Below, in pieces: positions 44,469 to 54,227 of a DNA stretch of 64,000 nt. Position 1 is the first letter of the stretch, and each line of letters starts with the position of its first letter. The position numbers and the translations under genes were made by a program. This DNA comes from Sphingobacterium olei. Its GTDB lineage: Bacteria > Bacteroidota > Bacteroidia > Sphingobacteriales > Sphingobacteriaceae. Below the pieces are notes generated by a model. It saw nothing but the letters and a program-made list of their open reading frames with translations. It made no database searches and had not been told where the DNA came from. The stretch spans positions 620,001 to 684,000 of the forward strand of contig NZ_SUME01000001.1 of the NCBI RefSeq assembly GCF_005048855.1, given 5' to 3'.

Positions 44469-44527
44469 AAAACCCTGAAGCGGGGAGCTCCAGGATTTTA
44501 CCAAACCAATTATTAACCTAAATTATG
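44469..44527 (+). repeat. Hairpin-leader element, copy B
   Basis: Same element as at 38333. The leader after the stem (ATTTTACCAAACCAATTATT and on to the ATG) is identical to copy A over more than 30 bases, while the stem has two mismatches (C for T at arm positions 3 of the left arm and C for T in the right arm). Sequence conservation thus exceeds structural conservation. No plus-strand gene lies upstream, so it is not just a terminator. Confidence 0.7.
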
Positions 44528-44705
44528 AACTTTTTAATTCTCAAAATGTTTGCCAAAAATCGGTTTTCCTGATTACTTTTAACAATTTTTAACAGTTTAA
44601 TAGGTAATTAATTAGGGTATCCTTTTTGTTGAGATAATGTTTTTTATATTTATAACACGATAATACTATAAAATAAATAGAAGATAGGTTTATACAACAA
44701 TACAT

Positions 44706-45560
44706 ATGGAAAGAATCGGGTTTATTGGATTAGGAAATATGGGACGTCCCATGGCAAAAAATCTGGAAAAAGCAGGATTTTCGCTTTCCGTCTATAATCG
44801 AACAGCTGCAAAAGCAGAAGGCTTCAAGATGCAGTCGACTATTTACAGCAGCATCAAAGGACTGATTGAAAACTGTGATGTTATCTTTACGATGCTTACT
44901 AATGATGATGCTACAAAAGCTGTTTATAAGCAGGTATTGGGTCTTTCTGTCGTCGGAAAGCTCTTTGTGGATATGAGTACTATTTCGCAGGAAGCCAGCA
45001 TTGAAATCTCCAAAGCTATACGAATAAAAGAAGCATCGTTTATAGACGCACCTGTAGCCGGAAGTACTAAACCCGCCGCAGAAGGAACGCTAATTATTAT
45101 GGTTGGGGGAGAAGAAAAAGATGTGATGCGGGCTCGGCCTTATTTAGAAAAATTAGGAAAACTTGTTAAACATCTTGGGGGCAATGGTCAAGGTATAGCT
45201 GCAAAATTGTCTATCAATTATTTTCTTTCCATGATCTATCAAGGATTAGCAGAAACAGTTTTATTTTCTGAAAAATTGGGAATAAGCCGTAGCGATATAC
45301 TCGAAATAATCAATGAAAGTGCCAGCGGAAGTGGTGCAACAAAAGCCAAAACAAATTCATTGATAGCAAATGACTATACCCCAGCCTTTGCACTGAATTT
45401 AATGTTGAAAGATATTCTTCTTGCTCACAGGGCAGGTGCGGATTATCCGTTATCTCAAGTATTGATTGATACGTACCAATCGGCGCACGATAGCGGTTTC
45501 GGATCGGATGATGTTATTGGTATCATCAATTATTTAAAAGACGAAAAGAATCGGATATAA
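44706..45560 (+). CDS. NAD(P)-dependent beta-hydroxyacid dehydrogenase
   Basis: 284 residues of the 3-hydroxyisobutyrate/6-phosphogluconate-type family. Motifs: Rossmann GFIGLGNMGRPMA at the start, VFTMLTNDD-like block, FIDAPVAGSTKPAAEGTLII (substrate-binding), and GNGQGIAAKLSINYF with catalytic Lys167 and Asn171. The residue after the second cofactor strand (VYNRT) suggests NADP preference. Cytosolic enzyme; substrate could be 3-hydroxyisobutyrate, tartronate semialdehyde, glyoxylate or a related acid. Single gene ended by a strong bidirectional terminator. Confidence 0.88.
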   Translation: MERIGFIGLGNMGRPMAKNLEKAGFSLSVYNRTAAKAEGFKMQSTIYSSIKGLIENCDVIFTMLTNDDATKAVYKQVLGLSVVGKLFVDMSTISQEASIEISKAIRIKEASFIDAPVAGSTKPAAEGTLIIMVGGEEKDVMRARPYLEKLGKLVKHLGGNGQGIAAKLSINYFLSMIYQGLAETVLFSEKLGISRSDILEIINESASGSGATKAKTNSLIANDYTPAFALNLMLKDILLAHRAGADYPLSQVLIDTYQSAHDSGFGSDDVIGIINYLKDEKNRI

Positions 45561-45594
45561 GAAAATCCTGGGGACGGATAGCCCCAGGATTTTC
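45561..45594. terminator. Bidirectional intrinsic terminator
   Basis: Perfect 13-bp stem (arm GAAAATCCTGGGG) around ACGGATAG, with A-run and T-run at the base, between the convergent dehydrogenase and TlpA-like genes. The base of the stem (AATCCTG/CAGGATT) equals that of the hairpin-leader elements, but the conserved leader is absent here. Confidence 0.85.
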
Positions 45595-45614
45595 TGTTAA
45601 CTGCTTGTCGGCTC

Positions 45615-46754
45615 TTATTGTCCAAAAACTTTCTCAAGTTCTACATCAAGTTTTTCGCCGCGTAAATTTACAGCAACAATATTACCTGTAGGGTCGATTA
45701 AATAATTTTGGGGCACACCTCTTACACCGTATAGGACAGCCGCGTCGTTGCTCCATCCTTTTAAATCAGCCACATGAATCCAAGGTAATCCATCGTCTTC
45801 TACAGCTTTTAACCAGGCATTCCTACCTTTGTTATCATCGATGGACACTGCAAGAATCTCCAATCCCTTTGGTTTGTACTTCTCATAGGCTTTTACTAGA
45901 TGGGGGTTTTCAGCACGACACGGACCACACCAGCTTGCCCAAAAGTCAATCAATACATACTGTCCTAAGAAATCAGAAACTTTAACCATCTTACCATCCA
46001 TATCCGGTTGTGCAAAATCTGGTGCTTTACTTCCGATTTTGATCATTTTGTCCGCTAATATTCTCGCTTCAAGTTCGCGAGCCGAAGTCAGTTGCCGTAC
46101 TTCTTTCGATAATGCCAAGAACACCGGTTCAATTTCTGAAAGTTTTCGTTTGTTGGCTACATCCTTAAGCGCATCTATTGAAAAGATAGAATTCGGATTA
46201 TTCTGTGCAAATAAAAACTCTTTTTCGCGGCGGGTTTCAAATTTAGCATCATATTTTTCCCGAATTGCTGCATATTGCTCATTTGCATCAGGAGCGTCTG
46301 CTTTTACGGCAGCAAACTCTTTGTTTGCACCATCAATGATACTCATAAAATCACTGCCAATTTCCGCAATGTATTTAGTATAGCTGTCATGCAGAGCCGA
46401 TCCTGTAATCTTTGAAGTGCTCAATGAATCTTTGATCGCCATTTTATACGTTTCGTTGCCGAGGTAGAAGTAAAGGCGATCCCCATTATTCTGCACCATC
46501 ATCTTACCTTTTCCTTCCGGATCAAACACCATGCGGGAATAAGCAGGCTCGTCTACCATACCGGTAAACGTAAACTTGCCATTTTTGATGATCGCTGAAT
46601 CGGCCATTGAAAAACCTTCTTTTGTATAGTCAAGGTATACTTTCTTCCCATCAAATTTTTTAGGGGCATTACCTTTTAATTGGAATCCCTCCTGAGCAAG
46701 CAATTGAATAGGAGATAAAATCAATAGTGCTGCTGTTAGTTTTAAAATATTCAT
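45615..46754 (-). CDS. TlpA-like thiol-disulphide protein with DUF4369 domain
   Basis: 379 residues from ATG 46754 (MNILKLTAALLILSPIQ, cleavage after LLAQ); an in-frame ATG at 46784 adds ten residues and would spoil the signal peptide. An N-terminal DUF4369 domain (about 22-120) and middle helical part precede a thioredoxin domain with WASWCGPCRAEN (Cys276, Cys279) and GVRGVPQNYLIDP (cis-Pro). Periplasmic reductase acting on disulphides. Last gene of the locus 2 cassette. Confidence 0.88.
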   Translation of the reverse strand: MNILKLTAALLILSPIQLLAQEGFQLKGNAPKKFDGKKVYLDYTKEGFSMADSAIIKNGKFTFTGMVDEPAYSRMVFDPEGKGKMMVQNNGDRLYFYLGNETYKMAIKDSLSTSKITGSALHDSYTKYIAEIGSDFMSIIDGANKEFAAVKADAPDANEQYAAIREKYDAKFETRREKEFLFAQNNPNSIFSIDALKDVANKRKLSEIEPVFLALSKEVRQLTSARELEARILADKMIKIGSKAPDFAQPDMDGKMVKVSDFLGQYVLIDFWASWCGPCRAENPHLVKAYEKYKPKGLEILAVSIDDNKGRNAWLKAVEDDGLPWIHVADLKGWSNDAAVLYGVRGVPQNYLIDPTGNIVAVNLRGEKLDVELEKVFGQ

Positions 46755-46859
46755 ATATATTATTTGTTTTTTATTAGTTTGCATCTCCGACCGCTTTACT
46801 CTGTGGTCGTTAATATTGGTCTCGCTCTCGACGAAACCAATATCATGTTTTCTAACCTG

Positions 46860-48308
46860 TTATTTTCTCCATGCCATATCGACCGGGGCACCCGGTATTC
46901 CGTCTATTTGTCCGGTGAGATCACCATTTCGTCCAGTCTGAATATTGAGATAATATATGCTATTTCCGGAGCCTACGATAAGTGTGTTTTCATCGTCTTC
47001 CAGTTTTAACATGGTTACCTTATCGGTAAAGGTGGCCTCCATTTCCCGTACTTGTTGGTTTATGGGATTATAGCGGTATACTTTATTTTGTGTTGCGATA
47101 TAAATATTTCCGTTTTGAGTAGCGACCATTTTTGTATCTGCGTTAATCCATTCCTGCCGGATGAATAACCGCTTATGTTCGGACGTGAAAGTAAATGGTC
47201 CGTTAAAATTGACTGTAAATTTTAACTCATAGATATTTCCCGTTTCATCCTTCATGTAGGCATAGGTATCAGCGTTATTGATTTGTACGATATGTAGCAA
47301 ATCCATGCCAACGTTTTGTGGATCAAAAATTTCGGTGTTTATCGTTGTGTACTGTGTGCCAAAGTATACTGGGACACCATAGAAATTAATACGAAGGAAT
47401 TGCTTTTTATCTTTTTCATATGCAATCATGATCGTATTACCATTAACAGTACTCATGATGAACTGCGGTGCCAGTTCATAATTTCCATCCGCATAATTAC
47501 CGAACATGCCGTATGTGTGAGCTTGATCCCAAGTTTGCGTGGTGCCGCCGTAAAATTTACCATTGATTACGCCCATTAGCACACCGTTACGGTGATTTTG
47601 GAGACTACCAACGTCAATAGTTTCAGGAGCCAAAAAGAAATTTTTACTTAGCGTATTCGGTTTTTCTTTTTCTAGTGTGAGGTCATCTACGGCTATTCTC
47701 ACTCCGCCATTTTTGGTTATAATCCAATAACCCAGCGGAATTGCATTCGTTATTTCTGCATGACGCATGAAATAAAGGTGTAACGGATCTGAAGGTAAGT
47801 TTTCACCATTTATTGCTGTGTAAATATTTGGTTGTACGGTATTATCCGGTTTGACGAAGGAAAGTTTCGTTACGCCATCTTCTATACTTAAAACAACGTT
47901 TCCTTTAGAAAATTCGGTAATTCCGCGAATTTTAAAATTGTGAAAGTACTTCATCCCGTTGGCTTTGTTCGTAACCGTGAGCTGTGTGGTATAAACCTTT
48001 GCACCATATCCAAATACCATACGCAATGAATGACCTTCATACAGATCGCGTTCCGGATTTACGGATTCAGGTGCCATTACCCGCCATTGCAGTTCCAGTT
48101 GGCTAGCATCGACACCTGCAAAACGCGGTTCGATAATCAAGCTGTCACCCACTACTGCTTCATAAAGCGTGTCTAATCCAATTATTTCTGGCGTAATCGG
48201 CATATTAATGTCATAGTTCCCCTTGTCCTTATAACAGCTTCCCAAGCATAATAGCAAGAAAGCATAGAATGCAAGTTGGAACATATTGATATTTGTCTTG
48301 ATTTCCAT
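46860..48308 (-). CDS. PKD-like family lipoprotein
   Basis: 482 residues from ATG 48308, one base after the previous stop (TAATATG); the upstream in-frame ATG 48329 lies inside the DUF4843 gene. Lipobox LGSC (Cys25). Two Ig-like sections at the N-terminus (about 35-150, LDTLYEAVVGDSLIIEP, QLELQWRVMAP) then a beta-propeller-like half with repeats such as GNIYIATQNKVYRYNP and NTLIVGSGNSIYYLN. The family typically follows SusD/DUF4843 genes and presumably helps substrate capture on the cell surface; no enzyme activity is evident. Confidence 0.8.
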   Translation of the reverse strand: MEIKTNINMFQLAFYAFLLLCLGSCYKDKGNYDINMPITPEIIGLDTLYEAVVGDSLIIEPRFAGVDASQLELQWRVMAPESVNPERDLYEGHSLRMVFGYGAKVYTTQLTVTNKANGMKYFHNFKIRGITEFSKGNVVLSIEDGVTKLSFVKPDNTVQPNIYTAINGENLPSDPLHLYFMRHAEITNAIPLGYWIITKNGGVRIAVDDLTLEKEKPNTLSKNFFLAPETIDVGSLQNHRNGVLMGVINGKFYGGTTQTWDQAHTYGMFGNYADGNYELAPQFIMSTVNGNTIMIAYEKDKKQFLRINFYGVPVYFGTQYTTINTEIFDPQNVGMDLLHIVQINNADTYAYMKDETGNIYELKFTVNFNGPFTFTSEHKRLFIRQEWINADTKMVATQNGNIYIATQNKVYRYNPINQQVREMEATFTDKVTMLKLEDDENTLIVGSGNSIYYLNIQTGRNGDLTGQIDGIPGAPVDMAWRK

Positions 48309-48309
48309 A

Positions 48310-49128
48310 TTATCTAACCTCTCTTCCATTTTCGTCTATAAAAAAATATTTTCCGGATCCTGCATTATATCGCAATAGCATCGGCCTGCTCGGATTATCC
48401 TTGTGGTAAAAGGAATAAGTGGCACCATCATCTTCGGTGGTCAACACATAACCTTTCTCGGGATTGTTATCCACCCATCGGAAGGGATCGTTTAGCATCA
48501 TCGTAAGCACGCTAGCAATGTAGGTGTTTTTCGGTACGCCAAATGGGTCTTCATCCGTGTTTGTCATATGATCTAAGCCAGTTACAAGTATAAATAATTG
48601 ATGTTTTACCCGGGAATAGCTGTCCAACCATTGATCCCACCAGCTCGGCTTTTCTAATCGTGCTGATAGGATAATCCGCGCACGGATAATGTTGGGGTTT
48701 TCAACACCAAAGTCTTCTGTTTCTTGTAGTTTTAAAATTACGGACACAGATCTTTCTTCTAAATCGGATACATTGTACACAATAAGAGGAAGTCTTGCGC
48801 GTCCTTCATTAGCAGTTAGGGAATAATTACCTTCCAAGGGTTTGTAGTGTAGTTCGGGAACTGCTGTGGAGGAGTCGTGCTCAACATACGCCTTGTAAAT
48901 GCCGCCTTGTGGAAGCCGATGACCCGTAATTCGTACTGGTATATAAACGGTGTCTACAGCTTTTGTCATGTCGTAGGCGAAGGTATAAACGATGCTATCG
49001 CGATCATTACGGTTGAGATCGAAATAAATATTTGCATCTTCTTCATAGATCTTCAGCTCTGCTTCTTTACAGCTATATAGCGACATAATAGCAATCAATG
49101 CTACAATAAAATAATTTATCTGTTTCAT
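48310..49128 (-). CDS. DUF4843 lipoprotein
   Basis: 272 residues from ATG 49128, which gives lipobox SLYSC (Cys20); the longer frame from 49191 overlaps susD and lacks a signal peptide. DUF4843 features: DANIYFDLNRNDRDSIVYTF, VDTVYIPVRITGHRLPQGG, GRARLPLIVYN, then PSWWDQWLDSYSRVKHQLF and a final FFIDENGREVR. Surface lipoprotein of unknown role, fixed in position between SusD and the PKD-like protein. 16 nt after the susD stop. Confidence 0.82.
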   Translation of the reverse strand: MKQINYFIVALIAIMSLYSCKEAELKIYEEDANIYFDLNRNDRDSIVYTFAYDMTKAVDTVYIPVRITGHRLPQGGIYKAYVEHDSSTAVPELHYKPLEGNYSLTANEGRARLPLIVYNVSDLEERSVSVILKLQETEDFGVENPNIIRARIILSARLEKPSWWDQWLDSYSRVKHQLFILVTGLDHMTNTDEDPFGVPKNTYIASVLTMMLNDPFRWVDNNPEKGYVLTTEDDGATYSFYHKDNPSRPMLLRYNAGSGKYFFIDENGREVR

Positions 49129-49144
49129 AAGTCGTTCTGTTGGA

Positions 49145-50629
49145 TTAACGTTCACCATAAATAATCTCGTCATCTGGTAATGGGAGTACAAAAATGCGTT
49201 GACTAGCCGGAATTATCTCGCCTTGAAATCCGATAATGGGTTTGTTTAGCCTTTTATAAGCATAGAACAACTGGCCCTCTGCATACGTTTCTTTTCGGTA
49301 CTCTTTAAGCAGCTCGGTTTGGAATTCACTTAAATTAGCCGCTTTTACTTTGTCTCCGATTTCACGGTGCAGCCTTACTTCATCTAAATAGGCTAATGCA
49401 GCGTCGGGATCAGCCTCATATGTACATTCCGCAGCAATATAATACACTTCGCTTAGCCGAAGAGCAGGTGCCATAAGATAATGTTTGTTTGCAATAAAAG
49501 TGTCACCTACAGGATTTCTTCGGTATTTTTGAATTGTTTTTTCCGTACCATTTAACCCGCTAAACCACTGGGTGAATCGCATGTCTGATCCGCCCGCACC
49601 ACCTGTCTCATAAATGCTTTTTACATCATCATCTGACAGATAAATTCCGTCTACGGCCGGATCAGAAAATGTTGAAATATTAATTTCATTGTTCAACGAT
49701 GGTATATACCAGCCAAATAGTAGTTCCTTATACAGGATACGGTCTTTTTTGTCAGCGTCGGGTTGTAAAAAATCTGTTTTATTGGTCCATGGAAACTTTT
49801 TAGCATCAATAACGATCTTTGCATTAGCCAGTGCATTTGTCTTATCGCCCTTGTATAAATATACGCGTGCCAAAGCGCCACATACTGCGTAAAAATTCAA
49901 TCTATGCCTTCTGTTCTGTAGGAATAAACTTTTATCGTGTAATTCAGTGTTTGTCAACGTATCAGCCGAAGGATATCCGATAATATAAGACGATTTCCGA
50001 ATGGGGTCGTCGGTCAATAGTTCTTTAGCTTGTTCCAAATCGGCAATTACCGAGTCCAATACATCCTTCACTTTCGACATAGCTGTAGTTTTATTCGAAT
50101 AGGACGTTACATACGGAATAGCTGCTGCCTCCGGGTTGACCAGGTAAGCTGGAGCAAACAGCCGTAATGCATCAAAATGTAGGTAGCCTCGTAGCGCTAA
50201 TGTCTCACCCTTAATTAGTGCGTAGTTACCTGCAGTAAATAGATTTTGTTTTTGGTCTATTTCAGCTAAGATCAAATTTGCATTGACAATTCCAGAGTAA
50301 AGACCTAGCCAAATCGCATCCTTGCGCTGCATAAAGTCAGCGTCATCATACCTGTAATTTTTAGTAGCTAAGTACTTTGGTCTGTCGAATGGTTTGATTT
50401 TATAATTTTGGGCTAAAACTTCTGTTGTGCCGATTGTAAGTTCTTTGCCATATAAGTCGGTCTTAGCATTTCGGGTGTATATACCCAATAATGCTTCTTT
50501 AAAGCCTTCTTCCGTTGTAAAAAGAATATCCCGATCGATATCACTTTCGGGCTGCACATCCAGCCACTTGGAGCAGGATAGTAGCGTGGTTTGCGATAGC
50601 AGTAGAATGTATAGTATTGCTTTTTTCAT
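49145..50629 (-). CDS. SusD/RagB-type lipoprotein (locus 2)
   Basis: 494 residues with lipobox TLLSC (Cys19) and the opening KWLDVQPESD. SusD hallmarks: ETLALRGYLHFDALRLFAPAY (helical TPR) and the C-terminal block ELLKEYRKETYAEGQLFYAYKRLN, a relaxed form of the usual ERxxELxFEGxRxxDLxRW. Nutrient-capturing lid of the SusC next door (32 nt). The absence of glycosidases in the operon suggests a non-glycan cargo, as for RagB-type peptide systems. Confidence 0.9.
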   Translation of the reverse strand: MKKAILYILLLSQTTLLSCSKWLDVQPESDIDRDILFTTEEGFKEALLGIYTRNAKTDLYGKELTIGTTEVLAQNYKIKPFDRPKYLATKNYRYDDADFMQRKDAIWLGLYSGIVNANLILAEIDQKQNLFTAGNYALIKGETLALRGYLHFDALRLFAPAYLVNPEAAAIPYVTSYSNKTTAMSKVKDVLDSVIADLEQAKELLTDDPIRKSSYIIGYPSADTLTNTELHDKSLFLQNRRHRLNFYAVCGALARVYLYKGDKTNALANAKIVIDAKKFPWTNKTDFLQPDADKKDRILYKELLFGWYIPSLNNEINISTFSDPAVDGIYLSDDDVKSIYETGGAGGSDMRFTQWFSGLNGTEKTIQKYRRNPVGDTFIANKHYLMAPALRLSEVYYIAAECTYEADPDAALAYLDEVRLHREIGDKVKAANLSEFQTELLKEYRKETYAEGQLFYAYKRLNKPIIGFQGEIIPASQRIFVLPLPDDEIIYGER

Positions 50630-50661
50630 TGTTTTTCGATTCTCTAGATTGCGTATCTTAT

Positions 50662-53600
50662 TTATAATGCGGCTTGTAGACTAAAGCTAATGCTTCTTGC
50701 AAACGGGTAGTTGATCCCTCTTTCTTGCCGTACAGTAGACATGCGGAAAATATCATTGGCTGTTAGACCTAGACGAAGTCGGGACAATGACATTTTCTTT
50801 ACCCATGCTGTTTCGAAATCGTACGACAGGAACACCGATTGTAAGGCCAACAAGTTATCCGGCATAATAAAACGTGAGGATACCCTGGTTTGCCCCTGAT
50901 CGCGAATGCTTTTGTAAAAAGTGACATCACCCGGATTCTTCCATTTTTCTGCCAATACTCGACTGTCTACATTATATCGCGGATCTGCATTTTCAACACG
51001 GTCAACTAGCGTTTGGTTATACATTTTGGCACCCATCCGGGCTTGGAAATAAGCTACCGCCGTGAGTTGTTTATACCTCAGTGTTCCACCAAAGAATCCT
51101 TCCAATTTTGGCGTTGCAATGGCGACCACTTCGATATCTCTCGCATTCCAGTCGTAGGTTAAGGATCCGTTTTGTGTGCGAAATACCTCACGCCCGCTTT
51201 CCGGATCAATACCTAAAGAAGGTACAGCATAGATTGCATCGATCGACTGTCCTTCCTTAAAACGTAATAAAGGCACTCCTAAAAAGCCATTTTCTTGCTG
51301 TACATCATCAACGCGATCATTATAACTTTTTAGTGCATTTGAAATCCGTACAATTTTATTTTCATTGCGTACCAAGTTCGCCATCAGGCTTAATGTCCAT
51401 TCTTTATTACGTATCGGTATCGCGTTGAAATTAATTTCGAAGCCTCTGTTTTCCATATCTCCTAAATTCTCTTTATATGATGTGAATCCAGTCGATGGTG
51501 CAAGCGTAATATCCGTAAGGATATCCTTGGTCAGTTTGTAGTATAATCTTGGAGACATCGTGATACGGTCGTTAAATAAGCCCAGATCCACACCGATATC
51601 GGTTCCCTGTGTTTTCTGCCAGGTTAAGTCTTCGTTTCCATAATTGCGAACAACAGCGCCAATTCCTGATGAATACCTATTATTCTGATCGTAAGCATAG
51701 GTGGTCGACGACATATAAGGTGCAAAATTAATGGATCCGGTTAATCCTGTTGTTGCCCGCAACCGTAAGAGATTAACGATATCGCTAGCGAACCAGGACT
51801 CGTTGTGTACATTCCAGCCGGCACCTAAAGACCAGAATGGAGCCGTGCGGTTGTTGTCCCCGAACTTAGATGAGCCATCCATACGGACCGTGGCATCTAA
51901 AAGGTACCTGTTGTTAAATGAATAATTGGCGCTTAAAAATGCACCGAATAACCGGGACAAGGACAGATAGCTGTACGGACTTTCGTTTTCAGCATATCCT
52001 TTCGCGAAACCTATGCTTTGAAACCGGTCGTTTGCAAATCCAATTGCCCTAAACGAACGTTCATCCATATTTTCGGTACGGATGTTTGTTCCTCCGACGA
52101 CGTTGAAATCACTTTTTCCAATTCGCCTCATCCAATTTACACGTACGTTAGCATCCCAGTGCAGCTCGTTGTTTATGTAGCTGGTATAACTGCCTCTCTC
52201 ATCGGTCCGGGATGTAGGGTAATTGTAAAATTCATTTGCTAACGGAGACACAAAATTATCTCCCGTATTCATCCGCTTCAATAAACTTACCTGCCCGCGC
52301 AGACGTAGCCCGTACCCCAGATCAAAGTCACTGGCGAAATTATTCATCACCTCCGTATAGCCGTTTTTATTAAAGCTGTTTAACGTTGCATCATACATGG
52401 GGTTCAGTACGGATTCGGTTTCAGATGCACCGGTATCCCAGACTCGCTTCCATGTATCGACTCGTTGGATGATATTGCCGTTGTCGTCCATCATGCGGTA
52501 ATACGGGTTCATACGCACATAATTGGAGTAAGCACCATATGGTGATTCATTGCCCTGTACAACTGTCACGGCAAGTTCATTGAAAAAACGAACTTTGTTT
52601 TTTAGGTTGTAGTTAAAGTTTAAACCTCCCGAATACTGGTTCCGATCGGAACCTTTCATCACGCCAGGTCTGGTCTGGTACCGCACGTCAACACCATACC
52701 GGAAGGTTTCGGAACCACCCTCCAGAAAAAGCCCATGTTTTTGTCCTACAGCCGTGCGTAGGGGTTGGGATAGCCAGTAGGAGTCTACACCGCCTAACAC
52801 ATTAGCTAGTTTATTATAATACAATTGATCTAAGTCGTTCTGTGGCTGGCGTTGGAGTTCAGAATCGAATAAGCCAGATAGTCGTTCAAATTCAAGTTTC
52901 TCGGGGGCATTTAATACATTGTAGTCGCTAATATCTGGCGCGTTGACATTGCTCTCGTGCGAGTAGGTTAATTGTAGCTTCCCTTCTTTAGGTGCCTTGG
53001 TAGTGATCACCATGACACCGTTTGCAGCTCGTGATCCATAGATAGCCGTAGCTGCCGCATCTTTAAGTATGGTGACTGTTTCGATGCGTGTCATATCGAG
53101 ATCGAGTACTTTTTGTACACTTACTTCGTAGCCATCAAGTATAAATGCTGGCATATTCGTTGTACCCGTAATATTATCACGGCGCAATACTTCATTGGTA
53201 CCAGTCGGAAGCGCCGATGATCCGCGTACATTAATGTATGGTATGGCATTTGGGTTTGCACCAGCAAGGTTATTGTCCAATAATTTAAAGGAAGGATCAA
53301 ATACCTGCATGGCTTGTAAGACATTCTGTGGGTTGACCTGTCTGAGCTCCTCACCACTTTTTGTGATAGCAGTACCGGTGTAAGAATCTTTCTTAATCGT
53401 CTGATATCCCGTCACGATTACTTCTTCTACATCGGCAGCATCCTCCTGCATTTGAACGGGATAGCTATATTTACCTTCCTGCAGTTTAAATGTCAGGCGT
53501 TTATAGCCAATCATTGTCACTGTTACTGTTTGGCCGTCGGGTGTCCCCGGCAAGGTGAAATTACCATCCGTATCGGCCACAGCAATAGTTTTGCCGTCGA

Positions 53601-54039
53601 CAGCTAGACTTGCCCCAGCTAATGGTAGATTATCCCTTCCAAGAATCTTGCCTTGGACATTCTGCTGTTGCACCTTTTCCTCTGCGGAAATTGGTTTAGT
53701 TTCTGTGTTCTTTCTTACGGGTTTTCGTTCCAATACGATAGTTTTATCTACGATTCGGTATGAAATGTTTCTTGGGGCAAGAATTTTATCCAGAAATGCC
53801 TCTAATGGCATGTTTTTAGCAACTATACTTACCGGTGTAGCGTTAGTCAACAGATCCCTAGTGCCGAGCACTTCGTAAGAAACCTGTTTTTTTACAGCTT
53901 GTAGAACGGTCGTTAATGCGATGTTCTGTCCAGTATACGTAACTGTCTGCGTGTAGGCTGCATGACCAAATTGGAGGCATGCAACGAAATACATAAATGT
54001 ACTTAGCTTGATCACTCTAATAAAGTAACTTAAATTCAT
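50662..54039 (-). CDS. STN-containing SusC/RagA TonB-dependent transporter (locus 2)
   Basis: 1125 residues. Signal region to about 31 (GHAAYTQ), STN domain (about 35-105; IALTTVLQAVKKQVSYEV, PLEAFLDKILAPRNISYRIV) which contacts FecR, carboxypeptidase-regulatory-like domain (about 125-205), plug (about 205-340, EEVIVTGYQTIKKDSYTG, ILKDAAATAIYGSRAANGVM) and beta-barrel ending LRLGLTANDIFRM and SISFSLQAAL. The STN domain and the upstream sigma/FecR pair show cell-surface signalling control. Substrate unknown. Confidence 0.92.
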   Translation of the reverse strand: MNLSYFIRVIKLSTFMYFVACLQFGHAAYTQTVTYTGQNIALTTVLQAVKKQVSYEVLGTRDLLTNATPVSIVAKNMPLEAFLDKILAPRNISYRIVDKTIVLERKPVRKNTETKPISAEEKVQQQNVQGKILGRDNLPLAGASLAVDGKTIAVADTDGNFTLPGTPDGQTVTVTMIGYKRLTFKLQEGKYSYPVQMQEDAADVEEVIVTGYQTIKKDSYTGTAITKSGEELRQVNPQNVLQAMQVFDPSFKLLDNNLAGANPNAIPYINVRGSSALPTGTNEVLRRDNITGTTNMPAFILDGYEVSVQKVLDLDMTRIETVTILKDAAATAIYGSRAANGVMVITTKAPKEGKLQLTYSHESNVNAPDISDYNVLNAPEKLEFERLSGLFDSELQRQPQNDLDQLYYNKLANVLGGVDSYWLSQPLRTAVGQKHGLFLEGGSETFRYGVDVRYQTRPGVMKGSDRNQYSGGLNFNYNLKNKVRFFNELAVTVVQGNESPYGAYSNYVRMNPYYRMMDDNGNIIQRVDTWKRVWDTGASETESVLNPMYDATLNSFNKNGYTEVMNNFASDFDLGYGLRLRGQVSLLKRMNTGDNFVSPLANEFYNYPTSRTDERGSYTSYINNELHWDANVRVNWMRRIGKSDFNVVGGTNIRTENMDERSFRAIGFANDRFQSIGFAKGYAENESPYSYLSLSRLFGAFLSANYSFNNRYLLDATVRMDGSSKFGDNNRTAPFWSLGAGWNVHNESWFASDIVNLLRLRATTGLTGSINFAPYMSSTTYAYDQNNRYSSGIGAVVRNYGNEDLTWQKTQGTDIGVDLGLFNDRITMSPRLYYKLTKDILTDITLAPSTGFTSYKENLGDMENRGFEINFNAIPIRNKEWTLSLMANLVRNENKIVRISNALKSYNDRVDDVQQENGFLGVPLLRFKEGQSIDAIYAVPSLGIDPESGREVFRTQNGSLTYDWNARDIEVVAIATPKLEGFFGGTLRYKQLTAVAYFQARMGAKMYNQTLVDRVENADPRYNVDSRVLAEKWKNPGDVTFYKSIRDQGQTRVSSRFIMPDNLLALQSVFLSYDFETAWVKKMSLSRLRLGLTANDIFRMSTVRQERGINYPFARSISFSLQAAL

Positions 54040-54090
54040 TAATTTTGTTGTGGTTAGTAATTGGACAATGTCCGATACAATTCAGTTAAT

Positions 54091-54107
54091 GGTCAGCTTG
54101 GCTGACC
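54091..54107 (-). promoter_or_regulatory. Hairpin in the SusC leader
   Basis: Arms GGTCAGC and GCTGACC around three bases, perfect, located between the FecR stop and the SusC ATG. No T-run follows on the minus strand. It is followed on that strand by CCAATTACTAACC and an A-rich stretch to ATG, a hairpin-then-leader order that recalls the repeat element at 38333. Confidence 0.4.
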
Positions 54108-54227
54108 TAGTTCCGGCGGGGAGGTATTGCAACTACCTTTCCGCTATTTATCTTAGATTTTCGTGCTGATTTTTTCCTTGGACCTCCTTTCTTCCATTCA
54201 TTCCATAATTCTTCTATTCGTTCCCGG

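Larger units (their letters stand above)
44253..44705. other. Intergenic region between GH78 and dehydrogenase genes
   Basis: 453 bp between divergent starts. It holds hairpin-leader element copy B (44469-44527), followed by a 15-codon frame (ATG 44525). A short stretch at about 44385-44415 translates as TLFKYILGEKHT, similar to a FecR start, and may be a relic. No functional gene was seen. Confidence 0.5.

Noticed and set aside
44315..44521. 68-codon plus-strand ORF in the GH78/dehydrogenase spacer
   Set aside because: It runs through the repeat element copy B and has no ribosome site or coherent domain; only a short FecR-like stretch deserves mention.
54091..54107. Hairpin between FecR and SusC as a terminator
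   Set aside because: No T-run follows on the minus strand, and the downstream SusC needs read-through or its own promoter; kept only as a leader hairpin.
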